A stretch of 64,000 bases of DNA from JARRNE01 sp963824085 (GCA_963824085.1 CAWGNT010000023.1:434001-498000); one strand, 5' to 3'; shown: positions 1 to 8,890, numbered from the stretch's first letter. Made by a program: numbers and translations. The notes: generated by a model not told the origin, from the letters alone.

Positions 1-1383
1 TCGGAGCAGGCCTTTGATGCCGTCGCCGACTGGCTCCATGAGCGCGGTCGGGGCGAAAAGCAGGTCCATTTTCGCCTGCGGGACTGGGGCGTTTCCCGGC
101 AGCGCTACTGGGGCTGTCCGATTCCGGTCGTCAACACGGCCGAAGGGACCGCCCTTCCCGAGACGGAGCTGCCCGTTCGCCTCCCGGAAGATGTGGTGGT
201 CGACGGTAGCGGCTCGCCGCTCAAGCGGATGCCGGAATTCTACGATCTCGGAAACGGAGCCACCCGGGAGACCGATACCTTCGACACTTTCGTCGAGTCC
301 TCCTGGTATTACGCGCGCTACTGCTCACACGACTGCGCGACTGCCATGCTTGACGAGCGCGCACGTTATTGGCTGCCGGTGGACCAGTACGTCGGAGGCA
401 TCGAGCACGCGGTGCTGCATCTTCTCTACGCACGCTTCTTCCACAAGCTGATGCGCGACGAGGGCCTCGTGGACTGCGACGAACCCTTTTCGCGCTTGCT
501 GACGCAGGGCATGGTGGTGGCTGAGACCTATTTTCGAGAGCACGAGAGCGGCCGCAAGCAGTGGTTCGACCCGGCGGAGGTAGAGGCGCAGCGCGATGAG
601 AAGGGCCGCGTGATGCGGGCCTGGCTCAAGGAGGACGCGGAGCCGGTCACCCCGGGTGGTGTCGAGAAGATGTCCAAGTCGAAGAACAACGGGGTCGACC
701 CTCAGGCCCTGATCGACCGTTACGGAGCAGACACGGTGCGGCTCTACACCATGTTCACCGCCCCCCCGGACCAGTCCCTGGAGTGGTCCGACGAAGGGGT
801 CGAAGGGGCCTCCCGTTTTCTGAAGCGCCTGTGGGCACTGGCGGAGAAGGCGGCGGGACCAGTGGAGACCGCGGACTCTACTTCCTTGGGCGAGGCCCAG
901 CGGGCCGCCCGCCGCGATATCCATGCTGCCTTGCAGAAGGCCCTGTTCGACTATGGCCGCCACCAGTTCAACACAGTCGTTTCCGCCTGCATGGTGATGG
1001 TCAACGTACTCTACAAGCTCGACGCGACTGCGGCCGACCGTGCGGTGCTCCGAGAGGGGCTGGGGGTGGTCCTGCGCCTGCTTGGACCGATCGCTCCCCA
1101 TATTACGCACCATCTTTGGCAGGAGCTCGGATACGGTACGGACATCCTCACGGGCGGATGGCCAGCAGTGGACCCGGAGGCCCTGCACCAGGACGAGATC
1201 GAGTACGTGGTTCAGGTGAACGGCAAGGTACGCGGCAAGATTCGCGTCCCGGCCGAGGCGGACCAGTCGGCGGTCGAGCTGGCGGCGCTTGCGAACGAGA
1301 AGGTGCGGCGTTTCGTTGCGGACGCATGCGTGCGCAAGGTCGTTGTCGTGCCCAAGAAGCTTGTGAACGTGGTCGCGGGGTAG
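1..1383 (+). CDS. leuS: Leucyl-tRNA synthetase (3' part; 5' end outside window)
   Basis: Class I aminoacyl-tRNA synthetase that charges tRNA-Leu in the cytoplasm. The reading frame is already open at base 1, so only the C-terminal 460 residues are present. Near the left edge is the family signature RDWGVSRQRYWG. The KMSKS catalytic loop (KMSKSKNN) is encoded at 667-690, followed by the anticodon-binding domain and the C-terminal domain ending in a VNGKVRGKIRVPA-type stretch. lptE follows after a 48-base gap, the usual gammaproteobacterial order leuS-lptE-holA. Identity is secure; only the start is unknown. Confidence 0.97.
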   Translation, partial: SEQAFDAVADWLHERGRGEKQVHFRLRDWGVSRQRYWGCPIPVVNTAEGTALPETELPVRLPEDVVVDGSGSPLKRMPEFYDLGNGATRETDTFDTFVESSWYYARYCSHDCATAMLDERARYWLPVDQYVGGIEHAVLHLLYARFFHKLMRDEGLVDCDEPFSRLLTQGMVVAETYFREHESGRKQWFDPAEVEAQRDEKGRVMRAWLKEDAEPVTPGGVEKMSKSKNNGVDPQALIDRYGADTVRLYTMFTAPPDQSLEWSDEGVEGASRFLKRLWALAEKAAGPVETADSTSLGEAQRAARRDIHAALQKALFDYGRHQFNTVVSACMVMVNVLYKLDATAADRAVLREGLGVVLRLLGPIAPHITHHLWQELGYGTDILTGGWPAVDPEALHQDEIEYVVQVNGKVRGKIRVPAEADQSAVELAALANEKVRRFVADACVRKVVVVPKKLVNVVAG

Positions 1384-1431
1384 CGACGCGGGCGTTCACC
1401 GAGCACCGGATCTAGCCTTTAACCTCCCTGG

Positions 1432-1974
1432 ATGTCCTTGGAGCGCAGTCGCACCCTGATGTTCTCTTGCAATCGGCACCGCCTCTCGGTCGCGGCCATC
1501 GCCGCGTTCCTCTTTCTCGCCCTCGCCGGCTGCGGCTTCCACCTCAGGGGAGTGACGACGATCCCGCCTTCGCTCAACCCGATGTACATCCAAGCGCCCG
1601 GCGGGTCGCCAATACGTGCCGCCCTGGTCGAGCGTCTCCAGGGTTCGCAGGTCAGGTTGGCGAGCGGCGCCAAGGATGCGCGTATCACGCTTCGCATCTC
1701 GACCGAATCGCGCAGCTCCCGTGTCGCCGCCGTAGACCGTAGCGGGAAGGTGCTGGCCTATGAGCTACACCTGCGCGTAGCCTTCGACGCGGTCGACGCG
1801 AAAGGCCGCCAGCTGGTACCTAGGAATACCCTCGACCTTGTTCGCACCTACAATAATCCCGACGTCGAGGTCCTAGGCAAGCAGCTGGAGTCGAACTTGA
1901 TCTACGAGGATCTGGCCCAGGACGCGGCGGACCGTATCCTGTTCCGCCTCCAGGCAGCCCTGTCCAAACGCTGA
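1432..1974 (+). CDS. lptE: LPS-assembly lipoprotein LptE
   Basis: Outer-membrane lipoprotein that plugs the LptD barrel and helps insert lipopolysaccharide into the outer leaflet. The 180-residue product has an N-terminal hydrophobic signal and a lipobox LAGC, with the lipidated Cys at about residue 34. GCGFHLRG after the cleavage site is the classic LptE (RlpB) N-terminus. A second ATG at 1459 would give a shorter signal peptide and is a possible start. It lies between leuS and holA as in most gammaproteobacteria. Its partner lptD is also in this window (13542-16238, minus). Confidence 0.93.
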   Translation: MSLERSRTLMFSCNRHRLSVAAIAAFLFLALAGCGFHLRGVTTIPPSLNPMYIQAPGGSPIRAALVERLQGSQVRLASGAKDARITLRISTESRSSRVAAVDRSGKVLAYELHLRVAFDAVDAKGRQLVPRNTLDLVRTYNNPDVEVLGKQLESNLIYEDLAQDAADRILFRLQAALSKR

Positions 1975-1989
1975 GCAGGGGTTCGGCGG

Positions 1990-3024
1990 GTGCGTATCCA
2001 GCGCCATCAGCTCTCCTCTCAATTGCAGCGCGGCCTGACGCCAGTCTACCTGGTTTGCGGTGACGAGCCCCTGCAGCTACGCGATGCGGCACAGGCGGTT
2101 CGAGACGAGGCCCGCCGACAGGGCTTCGACGAACGCGAGCTGCTCGAGCAGGATGCCGGATTCGACTGGGGCCGCCTTTCCGCTGTAGCGCGAACGCTGT
2201 CGCTCTTTTCGTCGCGCAGGTTGATCGAGCTTCGGGTGTCGGCGCCCCGTCTTGGGCGTGAGGGCGCGCAGGCAGTGGGGGCCTATTGCGAGCAGCCGCC
2301 CGACGATGACCGGTTGCTGATCGTCGCGCCGAACCTGGAGCACAAGGAGCTGAAGGCGCGCTGGGTACAGGCGGTGGACCGCGTCGGTACCCTGCTCCAG
2401 GTGCGCCAGCTCGAGGGGGATCGCCTGACGGCCTGGATCGAGCAGCGCTTGCGCGCGAGCGGCCTGCAGCCCGCGGCCGGCGTCTCGGCGATGTTGGCCG
2501 AACGCGTCGAAGGCAATCTGCTGGCGGCAGACCAGGAGGTCGAGAAGCTCAAGCTCCTTCACGGCGGCGGGCCCTTGGACCAGGTTCAGCTGGCGAGCGC
2601 CATCGCCGACAGCGCCCGCTTCGATGTGTTCGATCTCGCCAATGCCGTCCTCGGCGGTGATCGTGCGCGCGTGCAGCGCATCCTCAACGGCTTGGCCGCG
2701 GAAGGGACCGCGCCCGCGCTCGTGCTGTGGGCCTTGTTGCGGGAGGTGCGGATGCTCGCGGCGGCGGCCTACGCCGTGCCGACCGGGGGCGTTGGAGCCG
2801 TTCTCGATGAGCATCGGGTCTGGGCGTCACGGCGGCCGCTCGTACAGCGCGCCCTGAAACGGCTGCCGCTCGGGCGGCTGCACCGCATCGTCGCCCGCTG
2901 CGCGGTGGCGGACCGCGAGATTAAGGGGCTGGCGAACGGGGATCCATGGCATAGCTTGGCAGCCATCGCCGACGAGCTGGCAGCCCCCATGGGGCACGCG
3001 CTGAGCGAGCCAGTCTGTGACTAG
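1990..3024 (+). CDS. holA: DNA polymerase III delta subunit
   Basis: Clamp-loader delta subunit, which opens the beta sliding clamp during replication. It is 344 residues, the normal family length. The N-terminus (LTPVYLVCGDEPLQLRDAAQAVR) matches the HolA AAA+-like domain I, and the rest has the alpha-helical C-terminal domain arrangement. The start is GTG, 15 bases after the lptE stop, which suggests translation linked to lptE. Stop at 3022-3024. Confidence 0.94.
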   Translation: MRIQRHQLSSQLQRGLTPVYLVCGDEPLQLRDAAQAVRDEARRQGFDERELLEQDAGFDWGRLSAVARTLSLFSSRRLIELRVSAPRLGREGAQAVGAYCEQPPDDDRLLIVAPNLEHKELKARWVQAVDRVGTLLQVRQLEGDRLTAWIEQRLRASGLQPAAGVSAMLAERVEGNLLAADQEVEKLKLLHGGGPLDQVQLASAIADSARFDVFDLANAVLGGDRARVQRILNGLAAEGTAPALVLWALLREVRMLAAAAYAVPTGGVGAVLDEHRVWASRRPLVQRALKRLPLGRLHRIVARCAVADREIKGLANGDPWHSLAAIADELAAPMGHALSEPVCD

Positions 3025-3033
3025 GGCCAGTTC

Positions 3034-3042
3034 TGGTAGAAT
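3034..3042 (+). promoter_or_regulatory. Possible extended -10 promoter before proA
   Basis: TGGTAGAAT, an extended -10-like element (TG-N-TAGAAT), lies in the 51-base holA-proA gap about 35 bases before the proA ATG. No good -35 box is visible. Weak, sequence-only call. Confidence 0.3.
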
Positions 3043-3075
3043 TTTGTCCGAACGATCATAGGAGCTCTACAGCGC

Positions 3076-4350
3076 ATGTCTGACTCGGCGATCGGCGACG
3101 TTGCCCGCTACATGCGGGAGATTGGCGCGCGGGCCCGGGGCGCCTCCCGCGTCTTGGCCCGGACCGAAACCTCGATCAAGAACCGCGCCTTGCTGGCAAT
3201 GGCGGAAGACATCGAGCACCAGCGGGAAGCATTAACCGCGGCGAACCGACAGGATCTGGACGCCGGCGCCGCCAAGGGTCTCGACGACGCAATGCTCGAC
3301 CGGTTGGAGCTGACCCCGAGCCGCATCGACGGCATGATCGAGGGACTGCGTCAGATCGTTGCGCTTCCCGATCCGGTCGGCGCCATCACCGACCTCAACT
3401 ACCGGCCGTCCGGCATCCAGGTCGGGCGGATGCGGGTTCCACTCGGGGTTGTGGGCATCATCTACGAATCGCGCCCCAACGTGACCGCGGATGCCGCCGG
3501 TCTGTGCCTCAAGTCCGGAAACGCCACCCTCTTGCGTGGCGGATCGGAGGCCTTTCGCTCTAACCAGGCCATCGCCGACAGCATTCGCCGCGGACTCGAG
3601 GTCGCCGGACTTCCCGCGGACGGCGTGCAGGTCGTGGCGACCACCGACCGGGCGGCGGTCGGGGCGATGATCGCCATGCCCGAGTATGTGGACGTCATCA
3701 TCCCGCGCGGCGGCAAGGGGCTTATCGAGCGCATCAGCCGGGAGGCCCGGGTACCGGTGATCAAGCACTTGGACGGCGTCTGCCACGTCTACATCGACGA
3801 CAAGTCGGATTCAGATAAGGCATACAGGGTTGCGCTGAACGCCAAGACTCAACGCTACGGGACCTGTAACACCATGGAAACCCTCTTGGTGGCGGAGGGC
3901 GTAGCGCCGGCCCTGCTGCCGCGGCTTGCAGAAGCATATCGAGACAATGGGGTGGAGCTGCGGGGCTGTCCGCGGACCTGTGAGATCCTGCCGGACGCGG
4001 TGCCGGCGACCGACGGCGACTGGGACACCGAATATCTCGCCCCCATCCTGTCGATTCGCGTTGTTCCCGACCTCGATACCGCAATGGAGCACATCGCTCG
4101 CCACGGCTCCGCCCACACCGACGCGATCATCACGGAGGACTACAGCCGCGCTCGCCGCTTCCTGCGCGAAGTAGATTCCAGCTCGGTCATGGTCAATGCG
4201 TCGACGCGTTTCGCCGATGGGTTTGAGTATGGGCTCGGCGCAGAGATCGGCATCAGCACCGACAAGCTCCACGCGCGCGGGCCAGTCGGACTCGAAGGCC
4301 TGACTTCCGTCAAGTTCGTGGTCCTGGGCAACGGCGAGATTCGCACCTGA
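3076..4350 (+). CDS. proA: Gamma-glutamyl phosphate reductase
   Basis: NADPH-dependent reduction of gamma-glutamyl phosphate to glutamate semialdehyde, the second step of proline synthesis. The 424 residues match the family. The aldehyde-dehydrogenase fold is recognisable from GIIYESRPNVTADAAGLC and the KSGNATLLRGGSEA segment. The nucleophilic cysteine lies in RYGTCNTMETLL, and the C-terminus has the characteristic GPVGLEGLTSVKFV. The ATG follows a purine-rich AGGAG at about 3060. It sits between holA and nadD, as in several gammaproteobacteria. Confidence 0.97.
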   Translation: MSDSAIGDVARYMREIGARARGASRVLARTETSIKNRALLAMAEDIEHQREALTAANRQDLDAGAAKGLDDAMLDRLELTPSRIDGMIEGLRQIVALPDPVGAITDLNYRPSGIQVGRMRVPLGVVGIIYESRPNVTADAAGLCLKSGNATLLRGGSEAFRSNQAIADSIRRGLEVAGLPADGVQVVATTDRAAVGAMIAMPEYVDVIIPRGGKGLIERISREARVPVIKHLDGVCHVYIDDKSDSDKAYRVALNAKTQRYGTCNTMETLLVAEGVAPALLPRLAEAYRDNGVELRGCPRTCEILPDAVPATDGDWDTEYLAPILSIRVVPDLDTAMEHIARHGSAHTDAIITEDYSRARRFLREVDSSSVMVNASTRFADGFEYGLGAEIGISTDKLHARGPVGLEGLTSVKFVVLGNGEIRT

Positions 4351-4516
4351 CAAGCGAGGGAATTTGTCGCCCGTTTCTGCTAACTTTTTGTACATGGAAT
4401 CTCGTCGCGCTCTCTCTCCATCAACAGCCAACTACCGACCAATCGGCGCCGGTGTCGCGGTAGGGCATGCGCGCGGCGGATAGCAAGATTCCCGACGGGT
4501 GTCGGCCCTCCGTCGC

Positions 4517-5149
4517 ATGATCGGGGTCCTCGGGGGCAGCTTCGATCCCATCCATCTCGGTCACCTGCGTCCAGCGCTCGACGTCCTGCAGACGCTCGAC
4601 CTCCAAGAGATACGTTTCATCCCTCTGAACGTGGCGGTACACCGCACGCAGCCTGCAGCCTCCGCCAGGCAGCGCCTCGCGATGGTGCGCGCGGCCGTCG
4701 CCGGCCAGCGCGGATTCGTCGCCGACGAGCGCGAGCTCCAGCGCGAAGGCAGCTCGTACTCGTACGACACGCTGGTGTCTTTGCGCCGGGACTTCGGACC
4801 ACACCTACCGATCTGCTTGTTGATCGGAGCGGATGCTTTCCGGGACTTTGCCAACTGGCACAGGCCGGAGGACGTCCTCAGCCTCGCCCACCTGGTGGTG
4901 ATGCAACGGCCGTGCACCGGCGACGCGACGGACGACTCCCTTCTGCGACGCTGGGTCGCGAGACGCCGCGCCGACCAGCCGGACGCCCTGCGAAGTGCAC
5001 CCGGCGGACGCATCCTGTTCCAGGACGTCACCCAGCTCGACATCTCGGCAACGGCGATCCGGCGGTTGCTGGCCGCGGGGCTGAGTCCCCGTTTCCTGCT
5101 GCCTGACGCCGTTCTCGAGATCATCGAACGCGAGGCACCCTACGGTTGA
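4517..5149 (+). CDS. nadD: Nicotinate-nucleotide adenylyltransferase
   Basis: Transfers AMP from ATP to nicotinate mononucleotide in NAD synthesis. The N-terminus IGVLGGSFDPIHLGHL holds the nucleotidyltransferase (H/T)XGH motif. The C-terminal ISATAIRRLLAAG is the second ATP-binding signature (ISSTxIR class). I chose the ATG at 4517 because it gives the canonical MIGVLGGSFDP start. An upstream in-frame GTG at 4499 would add six residues; neither has a strong ribosome-binding site. rsfS follows, the normal nadD-rsfS partnership, but a 322-base gap separates them. Confidence 0.95.
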   Translation: MIGVLGGSFDPIHLGHLRPALDVLQTLDLQEIRFIPLNVAVHRTQPAASARQRLAMVRAAVAGQRGFVADERELQREGSSYSYDTLVSLRRDFGPHLPICLLIGADAFRDFANWHRPEDVLSLAHLVVMQRPCTGDATDDSLLRRWVARRRADQPDALRSAPGGRILFQDVTQLDISATAIRRLLAAGLSPRFLLPDAVLEIIEREAPYG

Positions 5150-5245
5150 TCAATCCACCGACCCCCGCGTCTTGCTCGCGACGTCGCTACAACGTCGCGC
5201 CCAGGAACGGTTTCACCTTCCAACGGATGAACCTCAACCCGGCAG

Positions 5246-5392
5246 TTGAACCACGAAGCACACGAAGAGCACGAAGGATTTTAATGATATGTGGAGACTT
5301 GGGGCTTCACCCTGCGGGTGCGGCAAAGATCAGCCAAACTCATCTCGACGACTCTGTTCTTCTTCGTGTTTCTTCGTGCACTTCGTGGTGAA
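5246..5392. repeat. Large inverted repeat built of CACGAAG units
   Basis: In the 322-base nadD-rsfS gap, the left arm (5246-5278) has three near-tandem CACGAAG units spaced by 2-3 bases. The right arm (5357-5392) is its reverse complement (TTCGTG units ending CTTCGTGGTGAA). About 80 bases lie between the arms, including a small CACCCTGCGGGTG hairpin. The only open frame over the region (5146-5391) looks like no protein family, so I treat the region as non-coding. Confidence 0.7.
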
Positions 5393-5471
5393 CAGCTCTT
5401 TCTAGGATGAAGCGTCCGAAGCAGATCGGGGTATCGCGCCTTGCGAGCCCCCTTTGAACAGAGGAGATCGC

Positions 5472-5831
5472 ATGCAGCTTGAGCAATTGAAGCAGTTGGT
5501 TCTCGACACGCTCGCCGACATGAAGGCGAGAGACATCTCCGTCATGGACGTCCGGGGCAAGACCGCCCTAACCGATTACATGGTGGTCGCCTCCGGAACC
5601 TCCGATCGGCACGTCAAGGCGATTGCCGAAGCTATCGCCTTTCGCGCCAAAACGGCCGGTGAGGCGCCGCTCGGAGTCGAGGGCGTCAACGAGGGGGAGT
5701 GGGCGCTCATCGACCTCAACGGGGTGGTGGCTCACGTCATGCTTCCGAAGGTGCGAGACTATTACAACCTCGAGCGCCTCTGGTCCCCTCCGGCGGCGGT
5801 CGCTCGGACCGGGACGGTTCGGCATCTCTGA
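5472..5831 (+). CDS. rsfS: Ribosome silencing factor RsfS
   Basis: Binds ribosomal protein uL14 and blocks joining of the 30S and 50S subunits when nutrients are scarce. The product is 119 residues from the ATG at 5472, which has a GAGGAG ribosome-binding site at 5461-5466; a TTG at 5454 is in frame but less likely. Family signatures are DVRGKTALTDYMVVASGTSDRHVKAIA and the C-terminal VVAHVMLPKVRDYYNLERLW. The usual downstream partner rlmH is absent; a WYL regulator follows after nine bases. Confidence 0.95.
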   Translation: MQLEQLKQLVLDTLADMKARDISVMDVRGKTALTDYMVVASGTSDRHVKAIAEAIAFRAKTAGEAPLGVEGVNEGEWALIDLNGVVAHVMLPKVRDYYNLERLWSPPAAVARTGTVRHL

Positions 5832-5840
5832 TCGCTCGCG

Positions 5841-6806
5841 GTGGACCGCTTCGACCGCATCTTCGAGCTCAACCGCATCCTGCAGAGCGCCCGCCACCCG
5901 GTCTCCCGCCGCCGCCTCCAGGAACAGCTCGAGTGCTCCCGGGCGACCATCACGCGCCTGATCGAGGACATGCGCTGCTATCTAAACGCTCCGATTGTCT
6001 ACGACCGGGAACGCAATGGTTACCGCTATGACCAACGGGAGGGCGACATGTACGAGCTCCCGGGTCTCTGGTTCAATGCGTCGGAGCTTCACGCGCTCCT
6101 TTCTGTTCAGCAGCTCTTGACCAGCGTACAGCCCGGGTTGCTGGATCCCCACCTCAAGCCCCTCCAGAAACGAATCGATCAGCTCTTGCGCCTGCAGCAT
6201 GCCGGCTCCGACGGTCTGATAGGACGCATACGGGTCCTTCAGATGGGCGCCCGTGCCCTCGCAGGGGGATTTCGAGAGATGGCCGAAGCGGTGGCTCAGC
6301 GCAAGCGGCTGCTGCTGCGTTACTACAATCGGACGACGCAGGAGCGCATCGAGCGGGAGGTCTCCCCGCAGCGGCTCACCTATTACCGGGACAACTGGTA
6401 TCTCGATGCCTGGTGCCATCTGCGCAACGGCCTGCGCACCTTTGCCCTCGATGCAATCGACGGACTCGCTGTGCTGGAGACCCCGGCTGTCCAGGTTGCG
6501 GACCACGATCTGGAGTCGCACTTCACCTCATCGTACGGCATCTTCGCGGGTGCACCGACCGGGACGGCAGTGCTGCGGTTCGACCCGCGTCGCGCCCGCT
6601 GGGTCGCCAAAGAGCGCTGGCATGCCGCCCAGGAAGGGGGCTATCTGACGGACGGCAGCTACGAGCTAAGGGTCCCATACAGCAACCCCCTCGAGCTCAT
6701 CATGGACGTGCTCAAATACGGCCCGGACGTGGAGGTGATGGCCCCGGCGGAGCTTCGCCTCGCCGTCGCGCAACGGCTGCGCGCAGCGGTGGAGCGCTAT
6801 GCCTGA
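5841..6806 (+). CDS. WYL-domain transcriptional regulator
   Basis: Predicted DNA-binding regulator of 321 residues. The N-terminus (about residues 5-60) is a winged-helix HTH (RIFELNRILQSARHPVSRRRLQEQL). The middle and C-terminal parts form a WYL ligand-sensing domain with LRYYNRTTQERIEREVSPQRLTYYRDNWYLDAWCH, then a WCX-like C-terminal extension. WYL proteins bind nucleic acid or nucleotide ligands and often control DNA-damage or defence genes; the target here is unknown. It starts at GTG 5841, nine bases after rsfS, so it is probably co-transcribed with it. Confidence 0.88.
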   Translation: MDRFDRIFELNRILQSARHPVSRRRLQEQLECSRATITRLIEDMRCYLNAPIVYDRERNGYRYDQREGDMYELPGLWFNASELHALLSVQQLLTSVQPGLLDPHLKPLQKRIDQLLRLQHAGSDGLIGRIRVLQMGARALAGGFREMAEAVAQRKRLLLRYYNRTTQERIEREVSPQRLTYYRDNWYLDAWCHLRNGLRTFALDAIDGLAVLETPAVQVADHDLESHFTSSYGIFAGAPTGTAVLRFDPRRARWVAKERWHAAQEGGYLTDGSYELRVPYSNPLELIMDVLKYGPDVEVMAPAELRLAVAQRLRAAVERYA

Positions 6807-6861
6807 GGGGGACTATTTCGTTCCGATTTGGGTTTTTCGTTTGTTGGGACGGACTGCTCCC

Positions 6862-6930
6862 GCCGGGGGACGCCGTGAATACGTCCATGTAGGCTTGACG
6901 GCAGCCTTCCTGCTGCCGACATCCCCGGCG
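6862..6930 (+). repeat. Dispersed REP-like repeat A, copy 1
   Basis: Imperfect palindrome with outer arms GCCGGGG (6862-6868) and CCCCGGC (6923-6929) and an inner hairpin GGCAG...CTGCC. It carries the shared core ACGCCGTGAATACGTCCATG (here from 6870). Related copies lie at 43151-43222 and, reversed and truncated, at 58357-58384. Confidence 0.75.
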
Positions 6931-6933
6931 TCA

Positions 6934-6986
6934 GCGGCCCGACCCCTCTGGTCCAGAACCGAAAAAGTCGGGTGAGCTCGGCATAC
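6934..6986 (+). repeat. Dispersed 53-base repeat B, copy 1
   Basis: A 53-base element starting GCGGCCCG, with a CTCTGGTCCAGAA core and a CCGAAAAAG run, ending CTCGGCATAC. It aligns without gaps to copies at 37461-37513 and 60334-60386 (reverse). It directly follows repeat A copy 1, so the two families abut here. Confidence 0.8.
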
Positions 6987-7030
6987 CTCGCTTCGCCCGC
7001 CGATGTGGCCACATCTCCTTGGGGGGCCTA

Positions 7031-7558
7031 ATGGGCTCGGTCTCGCCCCTGGTCTCGATCGCAGCGGCCATGACCCGAGATCGGGTGATCGGACGCAAGA
7101 ACCAGTTGCCCTGGCATCTCCCGGCCGATCTGGCCCACTTTCGGCGAATCACGCTCGATAAGCCCATCGTCATGGGACGGCGCACTTGGGAGTCGCTCCC
7201 GGGCCTGCTGCCGCGGCGTACCCATATCGTGGTGAGCCGCGACCGCTCGTACCTGGCCCCGGGCTGCCTGGTCGTGGGCTCCCCCGATGAGGCAATCGCT
7301 GCCGCGTCGTACGCACCCGAGGTCGTGGTCGTCGGCGGGGAACGGCTCTATCGCGCCATGCTGCCCATGGCCAGCCGCATGTATCTGACCCTGGTGGCGG
7401 CGAAACTCGCGGGTGACGCCTATTTTCCAGCGTGGAACCCTGACGAGTGGCGGGAGCTGACACGGGAGCTCCGCCCGCGCGATGCCCGCAACGGCTACGA
7501 TCTGACCTTTCTTACCCTGGAAAGGATCAGTCGTCCCTCGCGTTGCGAAGATGTCTAG
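7031..7558 (+). CDS. folA: Dihydrofolate reductase
   Basis: NADPH-dependent reduction of dihydrofolate to tetrahydrofolate. The product is 175 residues from ATG 7031; an in-frame TTG at 7019 adds four residues. Motifs seen: ISAA-like SIAAAMTRDRVIGRKNQLPW with the substrate-binding acidic residue in WHLPADLAHF, the NADPH-binding IVMGRRTWESL, and VVGGERLYRAM. The ATG follows a G-rich stretch (7019-7027). It is convergent with apaH, 24 bases away; folA-apaH-apaG proximity is common in gammaproteobacteria. Confidence 0.96.
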   Translation: MGSVSPLVSIAAAMTRDRVIGRKNQLPWHLPADLAHFRRITLDKPIVMGRRTWESLPGLLPRRTHIVVSRDRSYLAPGCLVVGSPDEAIAAASYAPEVVVVGGERLYRAMLPMASRMYLTLVAAKLAGDAYFPAWNPDEWRELTRELRPRDARNGYDLTFLTLERISRPSRCEDV

Positions 7559-7582
7559 ACGGACGGCTCCCGTTTCCGAGCC

Positions 7583-8422
7583 TCAAGCGTTTGCCGGCCG
7601 CATCGCCCCGACGCAGTCGACGGCGATTGGCTCGATCGGCTTGCGCTTGCGCACTCGGACGGCAGTCAGCTGCCGACCCCATAGGCAGCCGCTGTCGAGG
7701 GCCCAGACATTGAGCTCCGCCCGGTACCCCAGGGTCGACCAGTGGCCGCAAATGATGCGGTCGTCACGGGTGGCGCGGCCGGGCACCATGTACCAAGGCA
7801 TGTAGGGCGGCGGCTGCGTCCCAGGGGCGTCCTTTTCCTTGAGGGCAAGATTGCCATCCGCATCGCAATACCTTAAACGAGTCAGGCAGTTGGTGATGAA
7901 GCGCAGGCGATCCATGCCCGAGAGCGTCTCCGACCAGCGGCCCGGCTCGTTGCCGTACATGGCATGCAGATACTCCGAGTAGTCGGGTCCCTGGAGAGCC
8001 GCCTCGAGCTCTCGAGCGCAGGACAGCGCCGTTGTCAGGTCCCATTGAGGAGGCAGGCCAGCGTGGACGAGGGCGAAGCGCTTCCGTTCGTCGTAGTGCA
8101 TGAGCGGGCGATACCGCAACCACTCGAGCAAGTCATGACAATCGGGGGCCTCGAGCACATCATGAAGGTTGCTCTTCTTCGCATAGCTCATGTTGCCGGC
8201 GCCGAGGGCGAGCAGGTGCAGATCATGGTTCCCCAGGACGACCACGGCCCTGTCCCCGAGGCTCCTGATGAACCTTAACACCCGCACGGAGCTCGGCCCG
8301 CGGTTGACGAGATCCCCTACCAGCCAGAGCCGGTCCTGGGTCGGATCGAATGCCAGTCGATCCAGCAACCGCCGCAGCTCGTCATAGCAGCCTTGGATGT
8401 CGCCTATCGCGTATGTCGCCAT
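7583..8422 (-). CDS. apaH: Symmetrical bis(5'-nucleosyl)-tetraphosphatase
   Basis: Hydrolyses Ap4A to two ADP and also removes Np4 caps from RNA. The 279-residue product has the metallophosphoesterase motifs in order: GDIQGCYDEL (about residue 7), GDLVNRGPSS, GNHDLHLLALG and the late HAGLPPQW. Upstream in the same direction is apaG, the standard partner. The 78-base apaG-apaH gap shows no clear promoter. Confidence 0.97.
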   Translation of the reverse strand: MATYAIGDIQGCYDELRRLLDRLAFDPTQDRLWLVGDLVNRGPSSVRVLRFIRSLGDRAVVVLGNHDLHLLALGAGNMSYAKKSNLHDVLEAPDCHDLLEWLRYRPLMHYDERKRFALVHAGLPPQWDLTTALSCARELEAALQGPDYSEYLHAMYGNEPGRWSETLSGMDRLRFITNCLTRLRYCDADGNLALKEKDAPGTQPPPYMPWYMVPGRATRDDRIICGHWSTLGYRAELNVWALDSGCLWGRQLTAVRVRKRKPIEPIAVDCVGAMRPANA

Positions 8423-8500
8423 GGACGCGCGTCCTGCCGGGGGAGCGACCAGCGTCTGTCGGTCGCGACAAACGCCGCACTCGTCACAGGGTCGGATCCA

Positions 8501-8890
8501 TCAGTGGAGGCTCGTCGGCGTAGCCAGCGAGAAAGGAGGGATGTCCGCCTCGAAGCGGGTGCCGTCATCGGCGAGCATTTCGTAGCTGCCGCGCATGCTG
8601 CCTACGGGGGTCTCCATGACGGTGCCGCTCGTGTAGCGAAAGCTCTCGCCCGGTCGCAGGTGGGGCTGCTCCCCGACGACGCCCTTGCCGCGGACCTCCT
8701 GGACCTTGCCCTCTGCGTCGGCGATTATCCAGTGCCGGTTCAGCAGACGGGCCGCTTCAAGCCCCGAGTTGTGAATGGTCACGGTGTAGGCGAAGACATA
8801 CCGCCCGGCGCCCGGCTCGGACTGCTCCGCGAGATAGTTGGCAAGAACGCTGACCTGGACTTGATAACGAACCTGATCGGGGGATTGCAT
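8501..8890 (-). CDS. apaG: ApaG protein
   Basis: Small beta-sandwich protein (DUF525), linked genetically to Co2+/Mg2+ tolerance; its biochemical role is unsettled. From the ATG at 8890 the product is 129 residues, the family length. An AAGGAG ribosome-binding site lies about 7 bases upstream, which decides this start against a longer frame opening at 9040. Family signatures: YVFAYTVTIHNSG, HWIIADAEGKVQEVRGKGVVGEQPHLRPGESFRYTSG and GSMRGSYEM. The expected upstream neighbour rsmA (ksgA) is missing. Confidence 0.95.
   Translation of the reverse strand: MQSPDQVRYQVQVSVLANYLAEQSEPGAGRYVFAYTVTIHNSGLEAARLLNRHWIIADAEGKVQEVRGKGVVGEQPHLRPGESFRYTSGTVMETPVGSMRGSYEMLADDGTRFEADIPPFSLATPTSLH

Noticed and set aside
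5146..5391. Plus-strand open frame in the nadD-rsfS gap
   Set aside because: It runs through the CACGAAG inverted repeat, has no ribosome-binding site and no family resemblance.
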